Source: JBEHWX01 sp048498995 (lineage in GTDB: Bacteria; Bacteroidota; Ignavibacteria; OLB7). Taken from it: a stretch of 16,824 nucleotides of DNA. Below are positions 7,681-14,765 of this stretch, in pieces; within the stretch, counting starts at the first letter, position 1, and each line of letters begins with the position of its first letter. The DNA lies in the NCBI GenBank assembly GCA_048498995.1, contig JBEHWX010000120.1, positions 1-16,824 on the forward strand, read 5' to 3'. A model generated the notes under the pieces. The model did no database searches, was not told the origin of the DNA, and saw only the letters and a program-made list of their open reading frames with translations. Made by a program: the position numbers and the translations under genes.

Positions 7681-7710
7681 CGGAGCATGTCCCAGGCATG
7701 CTCCGATTTT
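7681..7710 (+). terminator. Orphan intrinsic terminator
   Basis: CGGAGCATG (7681-7689) pairs perfectly with CATGCTCCG (7697-7705) around a 7-base loop and is followed by ATTTTCTT, the best T-tract of any hairpin in the window. It lies 300 bases after the carboxylase stop, which already has its own terminator, so it appears to end some other plus-strand transcript. Confidence 0.7.
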
Positions 7711-7817
7711 CTTGTGCGACCGGTCCCCGCGCGCGGGCATCTCGCGCACGACGCTCCCGAGTCGGCCATGCCATGGCATGAGGCCGGCATTCACGCGGCT
7801 TGCCGAACGACATCCCG

Positions 7818-7853
7818 GAGCGACCGCTGGAGCGACCGCTAGAGCGATCGCCG
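7818..7853. repeat. Three tandem copies of a 12-bp unit
   Basis: GAGCGACCGCTG (7818-7829), GAGCGACCGCTA (7830-7841) and GAGCGATCGCCG (7842-7853) are adjacent, with the copies diverging to the right. The 12-base period would keep a frame (Glu-Arg-Pro-Leu), but the surrounding frame is not believable as a gene. Confidence 0.75.
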
Positions 7854-8110
7854 GTGCCCCCGCTTCGCGACGCCCGGCCGGCCGACATCCACCGGCGCTC
7901 CGCCCGACACCCGATACGCCGATCCGATGGGACACTCCGATGGGACACTCCGCGCCGCGCCGGATCGATTTCCGCGACATCTCCTCCCCCTCCCGCCCAC
8001 GGTTCTCGCGCGACAGCATGCGGATACGGCGGCTACTACGACGGCACATCTTCCCATGCTCGACACGTGCCGCTCCGGCATCGGCCATCTGACGGGGCTC
8101 GACCGGAACA

Positions 8111-8171
8111 GCGCGCGCGACGGACTGGCTTGCTCCATCCACGACCTGCCTGGAGCAGCCGTCGCGCGCGC
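8111..8171. repeat. 61-base imperfect inverted repeat
   Basis: GCGCGCGCGACGG (8111-8123) pairs with CCGTCGCGCGCGC (8159-8171) for 13 perfect base pairs. After an asymmetric bulge, TGCTCCA (8131-8137) pairs with TGGAGCA (8151-8157), leaving a 13-base loop. There is no T-tract and no adjacent gene end, so it does not look like a normal terminator. Confidence 0.7.
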
Positions 8172-8449
8172 CGAGCTCCGCCCTTCCGTTGGAGCGCTCA
8201 CCATGCCGGCGCCCATCACGCCTGGAGCCTTCCCCCGCATATCATGGCCGGCCGCGACGGCGTTGCCGGGGATCGGGGAGCCCAATCGTCCGCCGAGCCC
8301 CACACGCCGATCACGCTCCGGAGCCGGCCACGAGCGCGCATCGAGCGGCCTCCTCTGCCGATGGCGTCCTTCCGCCCATGGCAACGGGGCGTCGCCACGG
8401 GCCGGCGGCACGGGCAGGCTCGGCACTTCCGTCTGACGCTGAAGCATCG

Positions 8450-8457
8450 TACGTTTG
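8450..8457 (+). promoter_or_regulatory. Candidate -7 promoter element for the MoaD-like/BNR unit
   Basis: TACGTTTG matches TAnnTTTG in all fixed positions and lies 91 bases before the GTG start at 8549, after a long gene-free stretch where a promoter for this pair is needed. A clear -33 TTG is not seen; TTCCGTCTGACG lies upstream, similar to the sequence before 5669. Confidence 0.35.
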
Positions 8458-8548
8458 TCTCCCGGCCACGCGGTGCACCGTCAGCATCACGATGGCGCGG
8501 CTCCCCCGATCCCGACAATCCTCAACCCTCGAACGTACCGGACCTGTC

Positions 8549-8821
8549 GTGGCACGCGTAACCTTCACGAACCATCTGAAGCGCTTCTTCCCGAATCTCG
8601 CGGATGTTTCCGTGGAGGGAGCGACCATCGCGGAGATCGTGGCCGCGCTGGAGGAGCTCCATCCCGGCCTCACCGACTACATCGTCGACGAGCGGGGATC
8701 GCTCCGGAAGCATGTCAACATCTTCGTCGGCGACACGCTGATCCGCGACCGCTCAGCGCTGACCGATGCCGTCACCAGCGGCGACAACGTCTTCATCCTG
8801 CAGGCGCTCTCCGGCGGCTGA
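8549..8821 (+). CDS. MoaD/ThiS-family beta-grasp protein (ubiquitin-like small modifier type)
   Basis: A 90-residue protein beginning at GTG 8549 (MARVTFTNHLKRFFP) and ending in ALSGG. It has the ubiquitin-like MoaD layout: a first strand, then TIAEIVAALEELHPGLTDYI (helix), VDERGSLRKHVNIFVGDTLI with the typical VNIFV strand, SGDNVFIL and a C-terminal di-glycine. In this family the terminal Gly is adenylated by a MoeB/ThiF-type E1-like enzyme and then thiocarboxylated to give up sulfur, or conjugated to lysines in archaeal SAMPs. The wording HPGLxDYIVDExGxLRKHVNIFV is closest to the stand-alone 'small modifier' subgroup rather than to MoaD fused to or next to MoaE. No moaE, moeB or thiF is in the window. 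The frame is open upstream to 8189, but that part is not protein-like. The BNR gene follows 116 bases later on the same strand. Confidence 0.88.
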   Translation: MARVTFTNHLKRFFPNLADVSVEGATIAEIVAALEELHPGLTDYIVDERGSLRKHVNIFVGDTLIRDRSALTDAVTSGDNVFILQALSGG

Positions 8822-8937
8822 GTCCCGGAGCCGATACCCGCGAGGCGTCTCCACGAGGCGCGTCGCGGGACACACCACGGGACGCATCACGGGGCACGCC
8901 CCGATCCTTCCATCCTCACACAATCCTCGAACGAGCC

Positions 8938-10035
8938 ATGAGCTTCAAGGACACCTACCTGCTGCTCGGAACCCGCAAGGGCCTGATCACGCTGAAGAAC
9001 GGCGACCGCGGATGGCAGGCCGCGCGGATCGACTTCGAAGGCCAGCCGATTCCCTACGCGACGCTCGACGCTCGCACGCATACGCTCTGGGCCACCATCG
9101 ACCACGGACACTGGGGACAGAAGCTGCATCGCTCGACCGACGGCGGCGCCTCCTGGAGCGAGATCACGGCGCCGAAATATCCGGAGGGAACCGAGGTCCG
9201 GCCGGGAGTGCCGGCCACGGTGCGCTATCTCTGGTACGTGGCGCCGGGAGGGAACGATCGCCCGGAGCGCGTCTACATCGGCACCGAGCCGGGCGGGCTC
9301 TTCGTGAGCGAGGACGGCGGCGACAACTTTTCCCTCGTCGAATCGCTCTGGAACCATCCCTCGCGTCCCGATGCATGGTTCGGCGGCGGACGTGACGAGG
9401 CCGGGATCCACTCGATCATCGTCGACCCGCGCGACAGCAACCGGATCCTCGTCGGCGTCAGCTGCGCCGGCGTGTTCGAAAGCACCGACAACGGCGCCAC
9501 GTGGGCGCCGCGGAACAAGGGATTGAAGGCGGAGTATCTTCCGAACCCGGAGCCGGAGGTGGGGCACGATCCGCATTACGTGGCCTACTGCGCGTCGAGC
9601 CCGGACGTGCTCTGGCAGCAGAACCATTGCGGCATCTTCCGGAGCGCCGATGGCGGCATGAGCTGGAGCGACATCTCCGATCAGGAAGGGCCGGCGCGCT
9701 TCGGCTTCGCGATCGCCGCGCATCAGGATGATCCCGACGTGGCCTGGGTGGTCCCGGCCGACAGCGACGGCAAGCGGATGGCGATTCGCGGCCAGGTCTC
9801 GGTCTGCCGCACGGAGGATGGCGGCACGAGCTGGCGCAATCTCACCGACGGACTGCCGCAGCATCACAGCTACGACATCACGTTCCGCCACGCGCTGGAC
9901 AGCAGCTACGACCGTCTCGTCTTCGGCACCACGACCGGGAACGTGTATGCCTCGGAGGATGGCGGGGATTCCTGGTACTGCGTCGGCAACAACTTCCCGC
10001 CGGTCTATTCGGTCCGCTTCGCGGAGATGGGATGA
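8938..10035 (+). CDS. BNR/Asp-box beta-propeller protein (exo-sialidase-like fold)
   Basis: This 365-residue protein has six Asp-box motifs of the S/T-x-D-x-G-x-x-W type: STDGGASW (66-73), SEDGGDNF (124-131), STDNGATW (182-189), SADGGMSW (236-243), TEDGGTSW (292-299) and SEDGGDSW (339-346). They are spaced about 50-60 residues apart, which predicts a six-bladed sialidase/sortilin-like propeller filling the whole protein. It has no signal peptide or membrane segment, so it should be cytoplasmic, unlike true secreted sialidases. I do not see the Arg triad of a sialidase and make no enzymatic claim. The N-terminus LLLGTRKGLI is typical of a family often labelled 'exo-alpha-sialidase' or 'glycosyl hydrolase' by default. 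It directly follows a MoaD-like gene, an association I recall from other phyla. A bidirectional terminator lies 43 bases after the stop. Confidence 0.9.
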   Translation: MSFKDTYLLLGTRKGLITLKNGDRGWQAARIDFEGQPIPYATLDARTHTLWATIDHGHWGQKLHRSTDGGASWSEITAPKYPEGTEVRPGVPATVRYLWYVAPGGNDRPERVYIGTEPGGLFVSEDGGDNFSLVESLWNHPSRPDAWFGGGRDEAGIHSIIVDPRDSNRILVGVSCAGVFESTDNGATWAPRNKGLKAEYLPNPEPEVGHDPHYVAYCASSPDVLWQQNHCGIFRSADGGMSWSDISDQEGPARFGFAIAAHQDDPDVAWVVPADSDGKRMAIRGQVSVCRTEDGGTSWRNLTDGLPQHHSYDITFRHALDSSYDRLVFGTTTGNVYASEDGGDSWYCVGNNFPPVYSVRFAEMG

Positions 10036-10078
10036 TTCGACGCTCGTCGCGCGCCATGGCGACGAGCCGCACACGAAG

Positions 10079-10118
10079 AACGCCGCGATGATGTTCCCAT
10101 GAACGTCATCGCGGCGTT
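10079..10118. terminator. Bidirectional terminator between convergent genes
   Basis: AACGCCGCGATGA (10079-10091) and TCATCGCGGCGTT (10106-10118) form a perfect 13-bp stem, topped after one mismatch by GTTC/GAAC with a CCAT loop. T-rich bases follow on plus (TGTCATTTCC) and A-rich bases precede it (GAAGAA), so it can act on both the BNR transcript and the convergent lipoprotein transcript. Confidence 0.8.
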
Positions 10119-10220
10119 GTCATTTCCGTTCAATCCCGCATCGCCATCGAGGGCGAGCGACAGATCTCTTGGGCAACCGGCGCCGCATGGGAACGCGTAT
10201 CACGCGCGACGGCCGAGAAG

Positions 10221-10673
10221 TTATTTCGTGGAGCGCCAGGGGCGATCCGGATGCTTCCGCATGATGTACTCGTAGCGGTCGACCTTCTGTCCGGTCGCCT
10301 CGTCGAAGAGGGGGGTGCCGCCGGCGTAGTAGGTGCCGGTGGCATCGCCGAACTCGTTGACCGAATCGCGACGGGCCATGAGCCAGAGATCGATCAGTCG
10401 CCGCTCCGAGGCGGTGACGACGACTGGCTTGGCGGCGGTATCCGGCATCGGCGTCCGGTTGTCGAGCACGACGGTATCGGTGCGCTGGTGCACGATGGTA
10501 TCGACCGTCACCTGCTTCTGCACCACGGTATCGACCACCGCGGGGGCCGAGCCATCGCTGGAGCCACCCGAGGTGCTCACGTGAATATCAGCTCCTTCAT
10601 CGCCGCCGCCGCAGCCGGCGAGACCGACAAGCCCGGCCAGGCAGGCCGCGCAGACGAATGTCCAGATCTTCAT
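10221..10673 (-). CDS. Small putative lipoprotein, unknown function
   Basis: A 150-residue product from the ATG at 10673, chosen because AGGAG lies eight bases upstream and a lipoprotein signal starts there. The signal is MKIWTFVCAACLAGLVGLAG with the lipobox LAGC; Cys21 would be lipidated, followed by Gly-Gly-Gly-Asp-Glu, a flexible linker. Residues 46-70 contain three imperfect repeats of a DTVV-like unit (DTVVQKQ, DTIVHQR, DTVVLDN). Residues 87-150 form a separate charged, helical C-terminal part (TASERRLIDLWLMARRDSV ... RYEYIMRKHPDRPW). No known domain is recognised. A longer frame from 10739 would bury the signal peptide and is rejected. It converges on the BNR gene and follows the large VWA gene by 122 bases. 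Confidence 0.82.
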   Translation of the reverse strand: MKIWTFVCAACLAGLVGLAGCGGGDEGADIHVSTSGGSSDGSAPAVVDTVVQKQVTVDTIVHQRTDTVVLDNRTPMPDTAAKPVVVTASERRLIDLWLMARRDSVNEFGDATGTYYAGGTPLFDEATGQKVDRYEYIMRKHPDRPWRSTK

Positions 10674-10709
10674 CGAAAATTCTCCTCGCGCTCGCGTGAC
10701 GATCTCGCG

Positions 10710-10750
10710 CCGAACTCCGGCGCCATACACGCGCATCATGCGCAGTTCGG
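10710..10750 (-). promoter_or_regulatory. Inverted repeat in the lipoprotein upstream region
   Basis: CCGAACT (10710-10716) pairs with AGTTCGG (10744-10750), and the enclosed GCGCATCATGCGC (10731-10743) is itself a palindrome around one base. It lies between the end of the large surface-protein gene and the lipoprotein start. It may be a T-less terminator for the former or an operator or leader structure for the latter. Confidence 0.3.
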
Positions 10751-10795
10751 AATGTCACAGGGCAGAAATCGCGCCAGAACGAAGAAAAGGGAATC

Positions 10796-13700
10796 TCAAT
10801 GTAGTACCCGGAACTGACGCGTGAGCTTCTCGGTCGGCGTTTGCAGCGAATAGAGATACACCCCCGAGGGGTATGCTGAAACATCGAAACGCTGACTGTA
10901 GTGTCCTGGAACGCTCGCCTCCTCGGAACGCTCGGAAAGGATTCGCCCGAAGGCATCGGTAAGAGTCAGCCTGGCCATCCCGTGCTCGATCGCATCGTAC
11001 TCGATAACCACTTCATCCCGTGCCGGGTCCGGATGCGCGGCCTTCAATCCGAACTCGCCGACCTTGAGAAGACGCTGTCCGTCCGCCGTGCAGATGTCCG
11101 TCACTCGGAAGGTGCCTCCGGTGGTTCCCACATCAACGCCCAAAGGATTGCCCGCCTTGTCGATCCAGTCGAAGTCGAGGAGATCGACATAGGTGCTGTC
11201 CACGGCACCCAACGCCGCGACCGCCGGAATGCGCGCGATGATGTCGCTCCCCCCGTCCCAACTTCCCTGGTATCTCACGGTCCGATAGTCACCGTATGAT
11301 CCCACCGTTTCAACGGGCTGAAGTGGAATGAGCACGTCCCGACGGAAGGTGAGAAGCGCGGAGAACGTGGTAACACCGGCTTTGCCCAGGTACGTTCGTG
11401 GGCCGACCAGCTTCAACGGGATGCCGATGCGGTCGCCGGCGCGCGCGGAGGTATCGGCAACGACCACATCTCCCCCGACGCCTTGGCCAAAGAGTTGAAT
11501 CGTCCCAGGAGATCCCGCGGCATCAAAGTCGACTGTGAGCGAGCCACTGGTTCTTCCAATGTATCTGGGAGCAAATCGAAGCGCGATCGGATATTCCTCT
11601 CCCGGAGCCAATTGTAGCGAGCCCCCTCCCTGTAGAATGGCGAATTGAGCCATGTCGGGACCGCTTTGCATGACACCGCGAACAGTCAGTGGGCTTGTCC
11701 CGACATTCTTCAGCATAACCTGGATCACGGAGTCCTTCACATTGCCGATCTCGATAGCGCCGAAATCGATAAACTGCGTGCCGAGCTCGGCACTCGGGAG
11801 GACTCCTCTCCCCCGGACCGTCGCTGATAATGGTGTAGTCGAGGTTTGGATCTCGACAATAGCCGAGTAGGGACCCACCGCGGGCGGAACGAAACGGAGC
11901 TCGACCGGGACACTATCTCCCGCAGCCAATCTCGTTGACCTGCCCTTCGACAGAAGCGAGAACGCCATCGAGCCCGCTCCCGAGATCCGCAGGCTGTTAA
12001 TGTGAATCGGTACCGAACCGGAATTGCGAATGAACCCCGTAACAACCGAATCCTTGGATGTGCCGACGACCACATCCCCGAAATCCAGATCCGCGGCATC
12101 CGCTCGCGGCGTCACGATGGACCAGGGAGCATCCGAGGTGTCGATTTCCGACGGCGGGTCATCGAGATACCAGATCGCGTCTGGCGCGTCGAAGCGCTGA
12201 CTGGAATCCCTCCACTCGAACAGACAGATGCGATGGCCGTCCTGGGAGAATTCGGCGGATTCGACGTTGGATCCCAAACGACGCTCGATGTAAGGAGCTC
12301 CCGTAATATTCCAGATCGTGACGTACCCGCCATAATGCCCGCTTCCCACCGCGATACGTCTTCCATCGGGGCTCATGCGGAGGAACGCGGGCGGGTGCTC
12401 GGAAGCAAATGCAAGGAGGAGCTTCGCGCTGGCGGCATCCCAGATCTTGATACTATCCCGGCGATCCAGCGTGGTGCCAGCGGCAACGATCCGTGTTCCC
12501 GTCCTGTCGAACACCGGCCCATTTGACTCTCCATACAGACCAATGAACGCCGGGATTGTGTTGATGCGCGCGCCGGTCTGTACATCCCAGATCTCGATGC
12601 TGCCGTCGCGCAAACCGAAGACCGCCCTCGTGCCTTCGGGGCTGATACTGGCGCCCACCACGTGTTTCGGTTGCACGAAGCTCTTGACAAGAGCTCCCGT
12701 ATTGACGTCGATGATTCGCGCGGAATCGTCAGCAGTCGATGTATACCCCTCGGACCTCCAGGCAATCATGAGCCTGTTCCAGCCGACGTCGAAGCTCCGC
12801 AGTGGTGGAGCGAAGGATCCAAACCCTGGAACGTAGGGCACGGGAATCGTTGAAACCAGTGTCCACGTATCGACATCCCGGATCTCGATTTCTCGCAGCC
12901 CGACAAGAAGCGCTACGAGGTTGCGACTCGGATGCAGTGCGATCGCACTCACGAAGTCCGAAGCAGGTTTTGCCGTTCGCATAACCTTGCCAGTGAACGC
13001 GTTCCAGATCCAGACCTCCAGATGCCCCCCCACCCCATCGGAAGATCGTGGCCAGATCGTCTGTGCAACCAAGCCACCATTGGCGCTGAACCCGGTACCA
13101 GTATGGCCGATTATGTCACGCCGCTCCAACCCGAGGGCATATTCGGTTTCTCGTTCAAGTAATACCGGAGCGTCCGTCGCAATCTGCGCGGCGCGCATGT
13201 GGCAGGAGTCGCTGGGGGTATTTGGCACCGTCCAGACATGGCTGTTTCCCGCTGCCTCATTGCTTACCGGGATCCATGTTTGTCCCAGATCGTGGCTGTA
13301 CTCGAGACGAACGCTCTTTTTCGGGAGCAATCCGGACCAGGTGACGCTGAACGTGTCCCCTACCGCGAGACGCTCACCTCCATTCGGCGCCGTTACATGG
13401 AGAAACCTCGTTGTCGAGACCTTACCAGGGAAGCCGCCGGATGCCAGAATCGGCTGCTGCCCACAATCATCGCTCTCGACCTGCAACCGGGCGAACGTGT
13501 AGCCGGAGTCGGAGGGGAGAAAGCGAAGATGAATCTGCAGCTTCTCGCCAGGATGCAGAACAGTCGTTGGGAATGGATCAGCCGGCACCAGCAGGAACCG
13601 GGTGTTATCACTGACGATGTCACGGATCTCGATATCCCCATTCACTGCCGTCAGCGTAACCACCGTATCCACGGACTGCCCTGGAAGAACCGGGCCGAAA

Positions 13701-14671
13701 TCGAGGATGGAAGGATCAAGCTCAAGCCGGGGAAGAACTCCAGCGGGAACCGAATACCTGCACGTATCGGATATACCAAGGCGCGGAATCGAGATCGTGA
13801 CAGAGTGCTCCAGTACGCATACACTCCTGGTCCGCCAGGAGATCGTACAACTCGGAGGATCCGGAACCCCAACATCCTTCAGCGTCTTCCGCACAATCTG
13901 GCGCGCCTCGGCTTCGGACGCTACATTCTCATAGAGAACCCCACCAGATTCGCTTGCCACGCTACGGAGCTCGTTCGTGGCAACCTGCCCAATCACGAGT
14001 GCGATAACAACGGCCCCACTTCGCTTGACGGCCGCGATTGAGGACGCCGTGCCATTCTCCCACATATATTCACCATCCGTCAAGAGCAGCACGAACCGCG
14101 GGCGGTACTTACCAGTCGCCGCCACAAGCAATCCGCCGGAAGGGGGGAACGTCAGCATGGCATCCGCTCCATTACCCCCATTGGGTGTCAATCCGCCAAT
14201 CGACTCGTGCAGCTTGAGTCGGTTGGTCGTGTAATCCCGAGCAATGAATGTACGATCATTGAACTTCGCTATGGCACACTCCCATCTTCCACCAGGGATC
14301 CGGGATATCCATTCATCGGCGGCCGCTTTCGCGACATCGATACGTCGCCGGCCCAACTCAGTGAATACCGACATCGATGTCGAAATGTCGACGGAAATGA
14401 CGGTGGAGAGCGTGACAGGTGCCGCCCCAGCATTGCAATCCATGCCCAGAACAGGGCAGACCTCGCCGTTATCGGTAACGACAACATCGGATGCGGAGAG
14501 GTTGGAGAGAGGCTCTCCATACGTATCACGAGCGGATATCGACGCTTGAATCACGGGAGCACGCGTAGCATCGACATCCTGGACCGACAATGACGACTGC
14601 CCAAAGCACGAACATGCCACTAGCCCCATGGCCAGCACATTCAACACAAACCGCCAGATACAGCAACTCAT
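10796..14671 (-). CDS. Giant secreted VWA / anchor-D / WD40 mosaic protein with T9SS sorting domain
   Basis: A 1291-residue surface or secreted protein. The start at ATG 14671 gives a clean signal peptide (MSCCIWRFVLNVLAMGLVAC SCFGQ); LVAC could also be read as a lipobox. Domains seen: VWA at about 88-265, with MIDAS DISTS (95-99) and LLTDGE (196-201); an anchor-D/HYDIN-like domain at 314-416 (LDFGPVLPGQSVD); an Ig-like 'APNGGERLAVGDTFSVTW' domain at 426-500; WD40-like repeats at about 515-835 (WIWNAFTG, IEIWDVQTG, IKIWDAASA, VTIWNITGA); two more anchor-D domains at 861-956 and 963-1064 (LDFGDVVVG, IDFGAIEIG); a cohesin-like segment at 1067-1195; and a type A T9SS C-terminal sorting domain at 1205-1291 (HPDPARDEVVIEYD ... 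YPSGVYLYSL). The gene is visibly lower in G+C than its neighbours (spot lines near 60% against over 70% in the prenyl synthase). Ligand and role are unknown. Confidence 0.92.
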   Translation of the reverse strand: MSCCIWRFVLNVLAMGLVACSCFGQSSLSVQDVDATRAPVIQASISARDTYGEPLSNLSASDVVVTDNGEVCPVLGMDCNAGAAPVTLSTVISVDISTSMSVFTELGRRRIDVAKAAADEWISRIPGGRWECAIAKFNDRTFIARDYTTNRLKLHESIGGLTPNGGNGADAMLTFPPSGGLLVAATGKYRPRFVLLLTDGEYMWENGTASSIAAVKRSGAVVIALVIGQVATNELRSVASESGGVLYENVASEAEARQIVRKTLKDVGVPDPPSCTISWRTRSVCVLEHSVTISIPRLGISDTCRYSVPAGVLPRLELDPSILDFGPVLPGQSVDTVVTLTAVNGDIEIRDIVSDNTRFLLVPADPFPTTVLHPGEKLQIHLRFLPSDSGYTFARLQVESDDCGQQPILASGGFPGKVSTTRFLHVTAPNGGERLAVGDTFSVTWSGLLPKKSVRLEYSHDLGQTWIPVSNEAAGNSHVWTVPNTPSDSCHMRAAQIATDAPVLLERETEYALGLERRDIIGHTGTGFSANGGLVAQTIWPRSSDGVGGHLEVWIWNAFTGKVMRTAKPASDFVSAIALHPSRNLVALLVGLREIEIRDVDTWTLVSTIPVPYVPGFGSFAPPLRSFDVGWNRLMIAWRSEGYTSTADDSARIIDVNTGALVKSFVQPKHVVGASISPEGTRAVFGLRDGSIEIWDVQTGARINTIPAFIGLYGESNGPVFDRTGTRIVAAGTTLDRRDSIKIWDAASAKLLLAFASEHPPAFLRMSPDGRRIAVGSGHYGGYVTIWNITGAPYIERRLGSNVESAEFSQDGHRICLFEWRDSSQRFDAPDAIWYLDDPPSEIDTSDAPWSIVTPRADAADLDFGDVVVGTSKDSVVTGFIRNSGSVPIHINSLRISGAGSMAFSLLSKGRSTRLAAGDSVPVELRFVPPAVGPYSAIVEIQTSTTPLSATVRGRGVLPSAELGTQFIDFGAIEIGNVKDSVIQVMLKNVGTSPLTVRGVMQSGPDMAQFAILQGGGSLQLAPGEEYPIALRFAPRYIGRTSGSLTVDFDAAGSPGTIQLFGQGVGGDVVVADTSARAGDRIGIPLKLVGPRTYLGKAGVTTFSALLTFRRDVLIPLQPVETVGSYGDYRTVRYQGSWDGGSDIIARIPAVAALGAVDSTYVDLLDFDWIDKAGNPLGVDVGTTGGTFRVTDICTADGQRLLKVGEFGLKAAHPDPARDEVVIEYDAIEHGMARLTLTDAFGRILSERSEEASVPGHYSQRFDVSAYPSGVYLYSLQTPTEKLTRQFRVLH

Positions 14672-14765
14672 TGTAGGTGAAGTTGAGCCAATATCAGGTA
14701 CCGTTATGGGGCCTGAGAACACTTGGGGATGGCCGAATATGCCCCCCCGGCAGCTGTCACTGCTT

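Larger units (their letters stand above)
7430..8548. other. Gene-free region rich in short repeats and inverted repeats
   Basis: About 1.1 kb holds open frames on both strands in several phases, but all give Arg/Pro/Ala/Ser-rich translations typical of non-coding high-G+C DNA. None shows a family signature or a consistent codon pattern. What can be seen is an orphan terminator (7681-7710), a perfect 14-bp palindrome CATGCCATGGCATG (7767-7780), a 12-bp tandem repeat (7818-7853), a 13-bp tandem duplication CCGATGGGACACT (7924-7949), a 61-base inverted repeat (8111-8171) and a candidate promoter (8450-8457). It may be decayed sequence, or it may host a small RNA ending at 7710. Confidence 0.6.

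Noticed and set aside
7621..7710. TPP-riboswitch-like string ACCCGTCGGAGCATG before the orphan terminator
   Set aside because: The essential CTGAGA element and the second conserved arm are missing, and no thiamine gene follows.
7672..8447. Several 100-250 codon open frames on both strands between the carboxylase and the MoaD-like gene
   Set aside because: Overlapping in many phases, rich in Arg, Pro, Ala and Ser, no start signals, no recognisable motif.
8938..10035. Calling the BNR protein a true sialidase
   Set aside because: Asp-boxes only show the propeller fold. There is no signal peptide, and the catalytic Arg triad and Tyr/Glu pair are not evident.
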